A stretch of DNA of 64,000 nucleotides, from assembly GCF_026914185.1 (NCBI RefSeq), contig NC_070560.1, positions 4,393,501 through 4,457,500 on the forward strand, given 5' to 3'. Below, piece after piece: positions 34,401 through 46,500 of the stretch; position 1 is the first letter of the stretch; every line of letters begins with the position of its first letter. The notes beneath the pieces were generated by a model. The model had not been told where the DNA came from. It did no database searches and saw only the letters and a list, made by a program, of their open reading frames with translations. A program made the translations under genes and the position numbers. Origin of the DNA: Puccinia triticina (Eukaryota > Basidiomycota > Pucciniomycetes > Pucciniales > Pucciniaceae).

Positions 34401-35467
34401 GGGAGTAATTCCTCCTGGACCCCAGTATTTGACATTGTATTACCTCTGCAACCCGCAATGAGACTGGTGAGCGCATTTTTCCACAAAAAACGTACACACC
34501 CGCAAGTAATTGCTCAAATTACCTGTGTACTTGCCTCCTCCTGCCCCCGCAGGTGCCGGTGTCTAAAATACAAAAAAATTGGGCAAGTACTTGTACTTGT
34601 GGCGGGTATCCTGGTGCGAAGTGCAATCTCTATCCTTGACCTTAGTATGAAACATAATTCACTTTGCAAAGAATACCTGTTACCACTGAAATTTCTGATA
34701 TTTTGGGCTAGTGGCAACCCATTAAAAATGCAAGTAATAATATTCAGGATATATCTGAATGAGGATAGTAGAATTACATTGAGGGTTGATGTAGGCTTGG
34801 GGAGTTTAGTGTGTTGCAGTGGCGCAGTCGCCTTAGCCTCTAGTTAGCATCTGATTCCTGTTTCCAATATCTCCTCTAGTTTCCAACTCCACCTTTCAGC
34901 GAAGTGTCATTCCCACCTTCTGAAAGCCTCTGAGATGAGGTCAAATTATCTTTGTCTTCTGATCCTGGTGACCCCCAAGACAAGGGTAATTTACCCCTTC
35001 GCTTTCCAACAGTGCAGAGCTGCCTTGCAATTTTGATGATGCTGTTCCTTCTCTGGCCTTCAATGTTCCCAATCCAATAATATCTGCTTCTTCTTTGATC
35101 CTTACTTTGCCTGGAGCTCCTGCTTCAACTCCTTATCCTTTCTTGCCAATTGTTCCTAGGCTTTCCAATCCTATTTCTAATTCTATCTGCTCTGTTGTGA
35201 TGGCCAGGGCCCAGATCTGTGGTGTTAAAGGTGCATGGGAGCTGTAGTCTGTAGGCTACTTTCAGCATTTAGTTACAAGCAGCCCATCAAAATCAATCAG
35301 CGCGCGCGCGGCATATCTCAAGATGTTTCAGGACTTTTAAGATCAAGATTTCAGGTTCAATTTTTTTTCGAATGCACATAAGATTCATGTTTCACATGAG
35401 ATCTTCAAAGAGGAAAACACTGACGCCTTGGTTGTGTGCCTGGCCGGTGTGCAAGGATTATCATTTA
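31434..35467. other. no supportable gene; mixed repeat remnants
   Basis: Frames here lack family signatures. At 33.78-34.04 kb, GGGTGCGGGTGCGGGTGC and a terminal GCCATCTCT relate to the hAT derivative at 9.4-10.1 kb, so this is probably a truncated copy. GCTATGCTACCACATTTTG is tandemly duplicated at about 34,217 and 34,239. The 32.2-33.4 kb part is GC-rich and open in several frames, with nothing recognised. Confidence 0.4.
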
Positions 35468-35628
35468 GGCCCTGTTTGGCTGCCGGGTTATACAACATCA
35501 ATGGTCAAATTCATGACGCGCAACCCCTGGGGGTTTCAAAGTTTTGGTGGAAACGGGGGGCAAACTTTGGGTTGCGGCGTCATAAGTTTAACAATTTATG
35601 ATGTATAACGCGGCAGCCAAACGGGGCC
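35468..35628. mobile_element. PIF/Harbinger-type MITE, 161 bp
   Basis: Ends GGCCCTGTTTGGCTGCCG and CGGCAGCCAAACGGGGCC are inverted repeats with one mismatch, and TTA flanks both ends (35465-35467, 35629-35631). GGC termini with a TTA duplication are typical of PIF/Harbinger. Too short to encode protein. Confidence 0.9.
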
Positions 35629-36015
35629 TTAAATTTTGCCCACTGACTGAGACAGATGGCAAGACCCTTCTGATCAACATAAACATTAAACAGGAAGTCT
35701 ACAAGAACAGTTGGCCAATAAATAAGAAACAATAGGGTTGTTAATAGGCTTCATGTAGAAACCAGGCGGACAAAATCCGGTAGCAATAATATGCTTGGCT
35801 TCAAGTGTAACATCAATCAACTGAGCCAACAATGATAAAAGTGCTAACTTGCTAATTTACCTCCTCAAGTTAGATAAAAGTGGGGGTGACTGAAAAACTC
35901 CTGCCACTAGGCATAGGTCCCAGGTTGGCTTGAGATAGACGACATCACTGTCTTCGGCGGTGACATGTTTCCAAGTATGTAGTCTGCTTAGGACCCTGGA
36001 AAGCCCCTATGGAAC

Positions 36016-36794
36016 CAACGGTGAAACAGATGCAATACGATGTGATATTGCTCATTTATCGGTATCACATTGTTGGGGCGATGCACCATGTTGCTAATCT
36101 GCTGTATTGCATTGCAAAACCAATGCATCGCATTGTCATCACATTGCTTGATCAATACAGCGGGTGAGAAAACCTCGCATCACATTGTAGAGACAATGTG
36201 ATGCGATGCGGGCAATATATGCGGAGATATACCAATAAATATTGGTATTGCATCTATTGGCAATGCATCAGTTAAACCAATGCACATCCAACGAAAAGCC
36301 TGTATCGCAACGCTCAAGCAACGGTGGGCCAATACACTAACATTATTTGTTAGTGTAGTGTATTTGAGCCAAAACCAGCTAACAATAACAACATTTTCTG
36401 TTATCTTGTTTTTTGTGTTGCTAACAACACAGGAACTTGCTCAGGAAATAGTGATGGATAACAGCAATAACTGTTATTGTATCCTGTTAGTAGCAATGAA
36501 AGGCCTGTTATTGTTGTTATTGCTGTTATTCCCTGTTATTGTTAGTATGGATACTTGTATCTGAGATAACAAATAACATGAATTTGGGAGTCAATCAAAT
36601 GGCTACACTAACAGTTATTGTCCAATAACGTTAGTGTAGTGCAGTGGCCCATTGCTGGCTCAAGCAATGCGCTTTGAACGATGCATATCGCATCGGCCTT
36701 CCAAGACAATGTGATTCAATGCACAGTATTGGGCGGTATTGTCGATGCAATATGGCCCAATATTGATGCGCGCATCGTATCTGTTTCACCATTG
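36016..36794. mobile_element. 779-bp non-autonomous TIR element with 7-bp flanking repeat
   Basis: Ends CAACGGTGAAACAGAT and ATCTGTTTCACCATTG are inverted with one mismatch, and ATGGAAC occurs directly outside both (36009-36015, 36795-36801). The interior is rich in GATGCAAT/ATTGCATC-like palindromic words. CA...TG ends and a 7-8 bp duplication suggest hAT. It contains a second inverted-repeat unit. Confidence 0.75.
36326..36650. mobile_element. nested inverted-repeat element with TAACA-rich interior
   Basis: GGGCCAATACACTAAC at the left end corresponds to GTTAGTGTAGTGCAGTGGCCC (given in parts: GTTAGTGTAGTG, CAGTGGCCC) at the right end. The interior is a TGTTATTG/CAATAACA-rich sequence. No target duplication was identified. 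Confidence 0.5.
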
Positions 36795-37029
36795 ATGGAA
36801 CACAGTAACCTAAATTCCAAGATTTTCAAAAAATTCATACATTTTTGGAGCCCATTCATACATGTTTTGTGCGTAGGTGCAGAGATTTTTCAAAAAATTC
36901 ATACAAATTTTGTGTGAACGTTTCTTTTTGCCGCGGGCATGAAGAAATACTCCCAGAAATACAAATTTATACCTATTACAATGAAGCTAATTCCAACCAC
37001 ACTAACCATTTTTAGTGCAAGCATAGCCT

Positions 37030-37540
37030 TTTATCTATATAAATATAAGCCACAGGAGCCATACAGGCTTTGAGGCTGAAATCAGCAGCCCAAAAGTTGT
37101 GCCTACCCAAAAGCAAGCTTTTCTAACATGGCTGTACACATTACACAGCGGGGCAGATCGAGAAAAAGTTCACCGCCCAGACGGCGCCCCCGCAGTACAG
37201 GCGCCAAGGAGTGCGCCACAATGACCCACAGTCATGCTGGCACCCTTCCTGTCGTACACCCGGACGCCACCATTTATGGACGTCCCCTCATGTACGCCAT
37301 GGGGGCACCCCCAGGCGAGGCGCCATAGGGCCGTCCCAGTGGGGTGTCACTGCGACGGACCGGCCGGGCTGACAGCTCATCCTGTGCGTCAGCTGTCCGG
37401 CGTTCTGGGGTCACAAGCGGCCCCATGGCGCCAACAAGGGGGCGCACTTGCGGGGGTCGGGGCGGCGAGGCCATCGGGCTCCGTCACGATGGCATCCCTG
37501 AGGCCTTGGTGATTTTTCCCGCAGTCGCCAAGCCCAAGGG
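37030..37540. other. GC-rich stretch after a TATA-like element, no supportable gene
   Basis: TATATAAATATAAG (37,036) precedes a GC-rich segment that abuts the Gypsy LTR. Frames are open on both strands because of composition; none has a motif. Confidence 0.3.
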
Positions 37541-37919
37541 TGTGAGGACCGTCCTACTATTCAGTTAGCTATGTATAGGCTATGAAGTTTATCCAAGAGG
37601 ACAACTCGCCGATTGCTTGAATAGTACTACTATTCAAGCAATCGGCGAGTAGTAGATTGATTTGTCTTAATAATAAGCTTTTTGGTTTATGAAGTATAGA
37701 GATTTGAATTTCTCGGATTTATAGTATGAATATCTTAATGACAAAGAATATCTCAATGAGAAAAGAGGGAAAGAGAGGAAACAAAATTTGGGAAAGAGGA
37801 AATGATAACAACCAGAGAGAACGACAATCCCAATGACGCCATAAGAGAAAATACGTCATAGCCATGTGGATCACATTACCTCATCTGAATTAAGAGTTCC
37901 AATGTGCGATCGAAGATAA
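37541..37919 (-). repeat. Gypsy 3' LTR with an extra palindromic insertion
   Basis: It matches the LTR at 63204-63554 along its length (TGTGAGGACCG..., ATGACGCCATAAGAGAAAAT) but has 28 extra bases at about 37,628-37,656 that are the inverted copy of the preceding ACTCGCCGATTGCTTGAATA, which makes a perfect 23-bp hairpin absent from the other LTR. Confidence 0.9.
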
Positions 37920-38089
37920 TCCATGTAAATAAAAGATTACTCAGCCCAATAACACTAACAAAACCCATAAATTTAATCAGCGTTTGTTACAAAATTAGCC
38001 TTGCCTACTACACTTAAAAGCTAGTATTATTTTGAATTGTTACCTGATTTCTTACCTTTCTTGTTGCGCAGTTTGGCCGATATCCTAAA

Positions 38090-39010
38090 TTATTCTAAAT
38101 ATTTATCAGCAGAAGACGGTATATGCGCTTGCGCCACCCATGTATCTTCCCCCAGCGTAGAAGCAAGCCAAGAAATTAAATATTCATACTTACCTTTCTT
38201 GACGCTCTGAACATCCAATACCGCCCTAATCTGAGACCAATCAACAATATTATTATTAGCATAGTAAGCTTCTTTTATTCCCAAATTCCTCACACGTTCA
38301 TCTACATTATTAGGATTAACATAACAAGTCAACAATGATACATTAAACACCGGATGCAATTTGGGATGGTCTTTTGATAAATCTAACTTTACCACATATA
38401 ACCCCACCATTTTCAACACTTGGAAAGGTCCAATATTCCTATAGTACAGTTTAGAATTCATGCATTGAGATTGTATAATTTCCGCAGGAGCAAAACTTGA
38501 TCCCCCTCCTTGTATACCAGTGAATCACACTTTCCTCAATTGTAATAAGCCGCCTGTTTAATCCTTGCTTGATGTAAATATTTGACTGCCGTTTCTTGCG
38601 TAACCTGTAAATCAACCAAGAATTTGTCTAAATCTTTTTGTCCTGTGTTCTCAGTCAAAATGTTAAACTTAGGATGAAAACCGTAATTGAAGAAAAAAGG
38701 AGAAATATTCAAACTTGACGGGTCTGTATTGTTAATAGAAAATTCTGCCATCTCCAGACATTTGTCCCAGTTTTCTTGGTAATAAGAAGAAAAATGACAA
38801 AGGTATTCTTCCAATACCTGATTCATCCGCTCCATTTGTCCATCAGTCTGCGGATGATAAGCGGTTGACAGCGCTGACCTAATATTTAGTGATTTCATTA
38901 GTGCCTTCCAAAACTTGCTAACAAAAGTGCTTCCTTGGTCAGACACTAGCTCAGTTAATGTTGGCGACTTTGGACCTATTTTTATCTGATTTTATCATAA
39001 AATTTTGACA
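38090..39010 (-). pseudogene. Gypsy integrase C-terminal half with chromodomain-like tail
   Basis: LVSDQGSTFVSKFWKAL holds the second catalytic Asp region, and AYHPQTDGQMERMNQVLEEYL holds the catalytic Glu and the classic HPQTDGQ(x)ER motif. Then come the C-terminal RNIGPFQVLKMVGLYVVKLDL and HPVFNVSLL blocks and a chromodomain-like end (YEYLISWLA, EDTWVAQAHI). Stop codons (TGA, TAA at about 38,998) and a frame change separate the preceding NCQVVEKFVKIL segment, and the zinc-binding N-terminus is missing. Confidence 0.85.
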
Positions 39011-39035
39011 AATTTTTCAACAACCTGACAGTTAG

Positions 39036-40541
39036 TTACGCTGTGTTTGGAGACAGGAATGTAGAAAAAAGAAAAGAACACTTACCCAGGGAGCTGATTG
39101 TTTTAATCCAAGATGCGTATGAGCATGCCGTGTGTTGGAATTGGAATTCAGGGTTTGAAGGAGTTGAAGCGTGCATGGACTGTACACGAAATTGAACCAG
39201 AGACGTGAGGGAAGCCCAGGTGGTTTGGTACCTTTGCCAAGATGGTTTGGATCCCTCGAAATCTTGGTGAATATGAACAACTTTAATTCGCACATCAACA
39301 GACTTGAGGATTGTGAGGGGGCAAACAACAACCTGAGCAGCGGGATCGGAAGGGTTTGGGTTGGATGGGCCACTTGGGGTTGGATTTGCTTGACCAGAAT
39401 GGGTTTCTGGGATACTTTGGGAAGGTTGCAGAACTTGGTTGGTTGGGGATGGTTGAGGGGCCGTTGTTGTTCCGTGTGCAGGTGGCTCCACCGGAGCGGC
39501 TAGATTAGTGTTGGAGACCCCAGCTTTCGCGTTGTTGGTCTCAGTCGCAGCTGATGGAGAGGATTTGGGCGGGATATGATGTTCTGGATTTCCAACCACT
39601 GAGTCGCGAGCTACAGGTCCAACTTGAGAGTCGGCAGGTAGAGTTGGTGAAGCCTGCACAGCATTATCAGGGGTATCCGGAGAGTGGTGCGGTTCCAAGT
39701 CTCTGATGGTGGCAAGAGCTGCTTGTGCACCCATTGGGGTGTTAATGTTTGGATTCTTGGTAGGGGCATGTTTTGGGATGGTAAGCTGAGATGTGTCTGA
39801 TTTGTTTGAGAGAGCTGCTGGATTGGAATCGTTACTGTTTGTTGGAGTCTTGGTATTCTTTTCCAACAAGTTGGCTGGCCGACCAGAGGCACCTTTTTTG
39901 GCTTGTTTCTTGGGGGCTTGCTCGAAGTTGCTCCAGTGGATGTTCGAGGTGATGTGGAGCTTGGTTTGATTGATTCAATTTTGATGGCTTCATCGTCCGG
40001 AATCTCGCCTGTTTCCTCCCAGGCTTTGCAAGAGCTTCAGTCAAAAGAGAAGGCAACATCCGGATGGGGAGGGCAATCTGGGAAAACTTGAACTCACTGC
40101 GTTTCGTGCTGGTAATGGAATTAGCGAGGACATCAACTAGGTGTTTCCAACTACGGGGAAGCTTGAGATTTCTCAGCCCTTTGGCTGCTTGCTCAGCAGC
40201 TTGGATTGTTTGTCCAAATTCCTCCGCTGTAATTTGCTGGATTTCATTATCAAGGATCGGTTTGGTAGGGTTCAATGGAAGAGGGCCGCCGGGATCACTT
40301 TTGCTAATTGCAAACTCCTCAAAAGTGGGTGCTGGTAACATCTTGACTGGAAAGTTTGCTTCAAGCGCCTGCTGACCTAGGAGGATATGGGTAAAGTGAG
40401 AAACAGCCTGGGGGGTGATCATGAGGATAAGTCTATCGACTTACTTGGTGGTGGAGTCGGAGCATCTGATGGGAGGGGTGGTTGCAGAGATTATGATTCC
40501 TGAGGAAGCTGAGGGGCAATTCTGGACTCTGGCTCTGCCAT
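39036..40541 (-). pseudogene. element accessory gene A, truncated at 3' end
   Basis: The start is ATG at 40541 (MAEPESRIAPQLPQES), interrupted by an in-frame TAA after 16 codons; an intron (about 40,449-40,403) joins PPP to AVSHFTHILLGQQALEANFP. Recognisable stretches are FEEFAISKSDPGGPLPLNP and LRNLKLPRSWKHLVDVLANS, then a long Pro/Ser/Thr/Asn-rich linker, then DVRIKVVHIHQDFEGSKPSW and a last exon ending at a GTAAGT donor next to the Gypsy junction. I recognise no characterised family; Pro/Ser-rich accessory proteins of this kind accompany rust DNA transposons. Confidence 0.5.
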
Positions 40542-41107
40542 GTTAATATGAATTGAGAGCAGTAGCTATTTCGCCAATGGTTTTTGAGGATGTGGGGGGG
40601 TCACAAAAATAAATGATGCAATGATGGGGGAGGAATGAGGTAAAAGTGCAGAGGAGGAGGAGCCACTTATATATTGAGGATTTCATTCCAGAATGATCCC
40701 CTTGTGTAAAATTTTTTCACTCAGCCTTTGTCCACCCACAATCCACCTTTGTGATTAGATTTGCTGACGGATCTATTTGGTATAACCAAAACCAGACTAA
40801 GCATGGTTTTAACTTAGACAATAGATTCCTCAGGCTGTAATGTGTAAATTTTGTGATGTGTGAATTCATGGTTTTGGTAGGAGACGTTTTGCAGTCAACA
40901 GTCATGCGCATGATGAAGTGATCAGGACAGCTGTAATGTTCGAATAACTTCATTAGACTGTTGCTCAGATTATTCATGGAACTGCCCAGATCTGGAGCAT
41001 TGATCTTAATTACAGGATTATGGGCAACTGGCAGAGAAATTTGGATAAGTCAGGTGAGGTCGCATGCACAAGTGAACTTCAAGGATTTCTGAAGTTGGTG
41101 CAAACTC

Positions 41108-41248
41108 ATGTACGCGCGTACATCAGAGTGGACATCAGACTCACTTCCGGTCCCGCAGTTGTACCGAATTGACTGAGTATATATCAGGTTATCTCAAATC
41201 ATGATAGCTTCTGGCAGGATGAGCCCCCCCCTATGTACGCGCGTACAT
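41108..41248. promoter_or_regulatory. pair of 16-bp palindromes ATGTACGCGCGTACAT, upstream of accessory gene A
   Basis: Perfect copies at 41108-41123 and 41233-41248, 125 bp apart. A matching pair lies at 49381 and 49514. Both pairs sit a few hundred bases upstream of an accessory gene. A binding site for an element-encoded regulator or transposase subunit is a reasonable guess. Confidence 0.55.
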
Positions 41249-41439
41249 GAGAGGGACATCTCAACATTAATCAATGCCGTATATTTTTCATGTGTAGGTG
41301 ACAAACAGCTGGCCCCATGGATACAAAATACTTAGTTACCAAGTAATTTCGAAAACAACACAGCAGCTGGAGCATCCCTCAATGATAAGCGTTTCAACAA
41401 GCAAATTGATATGGAAATGGGTGAGATGATAAAATAAAG

Positions 41440-43143
41440 CTAATCAACATTCATCCTCCCTCCGGCAGCCGTGGCCGAACCTTCTCCGGGAGCTAAACTT
41501 GGACCAACATTTCCAGATTCATCTTCTAACCTCTGTTTGTTGTTGTTACGAGTTGGGAGTTGAGAAGCAGATTGTTGACCAGTGGATGTGGCGGTGGTGA
41601 AACAGTATGTTTGGAGATTCTTGGTAATCTCTGGCAGCCCCATTTTTTCGACCTTGGAGATGGTTTGTTGCTCAAAAGGACTCAGGAGTTGCCACCAAGC
41701 ATCGGCATAGCAATCACGCGGCAAATCTCTGGGGACCCCCTTGACGCCTTTGAAATTCTTGATTAGAGTTTCGGAGCGGCCATAGATCTTCTGATTAGTG
41801 GCAATAGTCTTGTGGTGATCTGCCTGTGCCTGTACCATTTTGTCGAGACAGTGAACAACGGAGGTGAGATGGCTGCTACGCCAATTTGGGGAAACGGTTA
41901 ACGGTAACGTGTTCTGATCGCCATCTTCAATATCGGAGCCACAGTCCTTGTTTTCAACAACGTGCGCGAGTAGTATATTCTCTTTTAGGACTTGACCAAG
42001 CATCTTGCACCTGTTCTCTTGTATCTTTAACACACGGAAATATATATATATACATATTTTGTCAGAATGAGTTACAGATGGACAGGAGAAGTAGAAAGGA
42101 TGTATGGACTTTCTTCCTCCATTTTTGGTATTGTGCCCTCGTGGCTTTTTGATCCTTCAATTTCTTGTAATCGTCACCGCTTATGTTTCTTGACTCGCGA
42201 ATTTTGCGGCATTTAGTATGGAACCATCGTTGGATTATTGCTTGGGCCTGTGAAGCCTGCTGATCGGTTAAGGGCATTGATCGACGGATTCACTCAATAG
42301 ATTTGGTTGCCAAAACCTCAACCACAGTGGAGTTCCAAGGCAAATCTGCACCAAGATGGGTATCCCAGTCGAAAGTGAGTCTTGAGATACCGGCCAACGC
42401 AAGAGTCCTCTCCACATCGGCCTTGGTTTGAGAGCTGATGGCTAGACCCTTATTTTAGCCTTTCGAGAGAGCAGGAGTAAAGGGGGGCGACTTGATGTTC
42501 TTCCGTATTTCTTTCTCTGCCTGAGAGACAAAGTATTCTATCTCTGCCGGAGTCTTAGCCTTCAACGTGAGGCGTAATTGATTGAGTTGCTTCTTGATTT
42601 CAGCCGTTCTTCTTTCCACCCAGTATTGGGCCTTGATTTCTTCAGCGTTTGGAGAAGCTGGGTAATCGTGAGGCTGAGTTGGATGACCAAGAAAAAACTT
42701 GACAAAGGTTTGGATACTCCAAGAGATCTTATCACAATGTTCAGCCAGAGCCTGTTTTCCCGCAATTCCTCTTATCCGTTTTTCAGCTTGATTATGGTCC
42801 TCATCAACCTCTGCCTCCTCCCTCGCGCGCCGGACATTTTCAACCACAAACTTTGGTTCTAGTCAAGACTTTTCAAGCAAAGCTGATGGCTGGTTCAGTT
42901 GTGTTGAAGGAATTGCTCCTACGGATTCAAAACATTTCTCAGCAAGAAAATACATACAGCAAAAAGTAGCTACTCACCATCAGGACCGGTTTCCATTGCA
43001 GAAATGTTTCCCACTGATTGGGCTTTTGGAAGAAATCCATCTACAACCGCCGAAATCCAACTTTCATCTGGATCCACAGAAGAAGATGTATCTCCCTGGT
43101 TTCCATTCCCAGATATGCTCTGTTCATCTTGTGCTGAAGGCAT
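41440..43143 (-). pseudogene. element accessory gene B, several nonsense mutations
   Basis: Exon 1 starts at 43143 (MPSAQDEQSISGNGNQGD) and ends at a GTGAGT donor (about 42,977). After an intron the frame reads AIPSTQLNQPSALLEKS, TGA (42863-42865, TTGA context), then VENVRRAREEAEVDED, a coiled-coil-like stretch (ERRTAEIKKQLNQLRLTL), TAA (about 42,455), LAISSQTKADVERTLALAG, TGA (about 42,296), and PLTDQQASQAQAIIQRWFHT. The last exon has VPRDLPRDCYADAWWQLLSPF, similar to VPRNLPLNCYSLEYLSTLSES near the C-terminus of the gene at 49.8-50.9 kb. All three stops leave the same frame open, so decay is recent. Function unknown. Confidence 0.55.
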
Positions 43144-43555
43144 GGGGACTAGATGGATTCAAGAAGCTAATTAGTAGATTTTATGGGGCAAAAAGCAGAT
43201 GATAGACGGGTTGCAGTATACAATGCAAAGGTGTTGTTGGTGAAATTGAGCAAAAGAGGTGGTTGAGGATATGGAATAGTTTAAGGAAAACGTGAAATCA
43301 TGTTGGATGGAGTTATAAGCAGAACACAAATTTGGGGGAATTGCCGGGCGATTCAGGCAGGCTCCACTTTGTTTCTCAAATGGAGGAAAATACAGTTATA
43401 CGGATGTTGTAATTCAAAAAAAGGGAGCATGTGGCTAACAAATAAATAATGATCCCCTTTGTTTTATGCCTAAAAATCATTGCATAGGCCTTCCCATCCC
43501 TTCATGTGTAAATAAAGCCCAAATAAAATATCAGAAAGACATACACCAGCACGTT

Positions 43556-46500
43556 TTAATGGTAGTTGTTGAGACTTACAGCTGTCCCCAATCCCACAGC
43601 ACTCATTGTTTGTATTTCAAAACCAAATGTTGAGATCGGATTTAGAAGAATTGCAACATGTCTGATGACCCTTTCACTGTCAATTACCTCAGTCAGGTCA
43701 TGATCAGATTTCACCGAGCGGCAGTTGAGATCTGGGTAATCCTTGTATGGATCTTCCTCCCGTCCTACTTCCTTGAATGGTTTCACGATCAACCAAGTTT
43801 TCCCAGCTGTTTGTTCCGATTGGAACATTTGCTCCACTTCACCAAATCGCTGGTCCTTCCCTAGGTAGAACTCGACCAAGGAATTTGCTGGATGCCGATC
43901 TTTAGTTGTGAATGTCTTGCTGTTGAGTTTGATGTATTCAACAAGATCAACTGTTGAGTTAAGTGGGGTTACACCTGCATGTTGACCAAGCTTTCCCCTT
44001 GAACCTTCCTTTCCAGCCACCACCCGCTTCCATTTTGACATCAAAGTTCTGTTCAACTGAGTAGATTTATTCTTATTGTTGTCCTCCGAGCCGCGGTTGT
44101 GTTTTGCAGTGTGGTCTTTGAGAACTAACTGGAATGTTGAGTTGATATGCCATTCCTTCATCAATGTCTTTGGTATATCATCTAAGTACAATACACATGT
44201 CACCTTCTCAGTAATTAAATTCTCACAATGGCAATAATCACACACAAATAAGCATGAGACTAACCGATGTGATGGTTTGTTGGCATCCTCTGCAACATTC
44301 CATTAACTCTTTCCTGTGCCCAAGCTGCTGTTGATTAAGGTGGGCCAAATCGGCGGATAACTTCAGAGTAATGCTGTGTCAGATGTAGATTTGGCTTGCT
44401 TGGTGCTTCTGGCCAGCCTTTTTGAAGACACTTTTGATAATCCAAGATTAAACTGTCAAGCTCATCAAGATCTTGAAGTTTGATCTTTGGGAGAGTCAGG
44501 AAGTGAGAAATTTTGGATAGCAAGGTAGTTGATTCTAGGAGTGAGGATATCCTTATTTTGCTTTCCTCAGTTGCGCAATCCTTGTATGCTGTGGTCCAAA
44601 GAGGAATCAAGGCAATGGGATAGTAGATCTTGTAAAGTATCAGCCATTCTGCTGCTTTTAAAGATCCGTGGGTAGCCAATCCCAAGTTGCGTGGAACACG
44701 ATCAATCCAAGAGGGTACAATTGTATGCAAGATAGTCCGCCGTACTATGTCCAGCTCCTCTGGCAAGAGTTTCGGTTGGTTAAAATCCGGAATTGGTGAT
44801 GCAGCAGCTCTGCGAGCTCTATGTTGAGGACGAGTGGCAGTGTGATCACTTCCACTCTCATCTGCAGAATCGGTGGTTACCTCCTCATTCGCGTCACACA
44901 GCGCCTTCTTCCGCATCCGCAGGCTATAGGAATGGGCAGATGACCCATCTGATGTTGCACCAGCACCACTACATGTTCTGCTTTGACCAAGACCTAGCGT
45001 TGTTGTGGCTGGTGTTTGCTTGTCTTTGGCTGCACAGGCTCGCTTGTTTGGTTTTTCAGAGGTTTGATTTGATTCTTCAATATTGTCTAATTTCCACTTG
45101 CCCTTGTTGGTGGAGTTAGTGACACAATTTGTTGCAAACGGAGTATTGGTATATGACTGGTCATTCTGCCATTCCGCATCCTTCTCTTGAATATCCTTAA
45201 GCTTGGATGCGACTGATGGCAATGACATGAAGCGCATCGTGTGATCTTTCAAGTCACCCAAAATCAAGGCTTGCATCAATTCAATCGAGCAGAATTCTAT
45301 TGGCCTCCAGTATGGGAGCTCATTGAGCACACTCCATCTTGCGCCATGTTCCTTCACAAACTTCTTACGTTCAGTCGCATTTTCTAGTTGAAGCCAAAGT
45401 TTTGCATGTTTTTGGTGCTCTTCATTCGTACGCCGGGTAAACTTTGTGGTGTCCGTTTCCTCAATTTCATGCTTGCTCAACATACAAAAAGAGCAAAACC
45501 TAATTGAGGCGTTGAGGGACTCCTGTCCGTGCTAAGCGGCGGCAGTCGTGTGAGGGGATGGGTGCTGTTTAGGCTGCCCTCGGGGTGATGGTCCGTGAAG
45601 ATGAGTGCGGATGGGATCGGTGATAGCTTTTGTGGTTGTGGGGTGGTTTTGAGATGTTCGCCGGGGTTTTGGATCCTCGGCGGCGGTTGTTTTGTTTTGA
45701 GGGGAAAGGATATGTGATCTTAGGGAAGGGAAAGAAAGGGATCTCGGAACTTTGGATGAAGGAGGATCGGCGAGCGGAGCTCAAAGGTTGGAACTCTGAA
45801 GATGGGATCTATAAACTCTTGATGGACCGTCTTCTGGGGATCAGAATGCCATGCCTCCCCCATCATCCAAGTTCGGCGAACTTGGACTCCGGGAGAGCCA
45901 CATGTCACATACATTTCATCATATCCTCCGCGCGCTACACGCGCACACACACAAAACAGCAGAAAAGAAACAAACAAAGAAGCAGAGAAGAGAAACAACA
46001 CAGAGGCAACTAAAAGAAAACACAGCATGAGGAGACAGAAAGAAAAGAGCCACAGAGAGGAAAGGAAGAAAGAAAAGAAGAGATAGGCAAAACACACAGA
46101 AAAGGAGAAAAACCAGAAACAAACAAGTGAGTAAACCCACAGCAGGTGCTGTGTTAGGACCAAGAAACAGAAGGGGAATGAGAAGGGAAGAGGAGAAGGA
46201 AAGGTGGAAAGAAGGAAAAAGGGGGAAAGATCTTAAAGGAGGTTGGAAGATGAGGAGAGATGGGGGAGAGCTGAGAGCCTTGAGAGTCTTGAGGATCTTG
46301 ATGTTGCTGGCGGCGAAGATGCTCCTGACTAGCTGGCCACGAGAGGGGCCACCACAGCGTGACTTCCAAATCCAGCAACCTTCCGGAGAGCAGGAAGATC
46401 TGCGATCAGGGGAAAGATCACAGCCTGTATAGTTCTTCCTTGAGCATGAGAAGCAGTGGATTCAAAGAAGACTCCATTCCAAAATTCTTTCAATTCATTC

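Noticed and set aside
39171..39503. 110-residue plus-strand frame within accessory gene A
   Set aside because: Antisense shadow of the Pro/Ser/Thr-rich minus-strand coding sequence.
45513..46356. Intron in the tnp2 gene
   Set aside because: No GT-AG borders at the frame break, and a 4-bp duplication with TG/CA ends explains the interruption better.
45630..46432. Frames on both strands inside the 844-bp insert
   Set aside because: Purine-biased LTR-like DNA; frames are Lys/Glu/Arg-rich or Phe/Leu/Cys-rich translations of the same bias.
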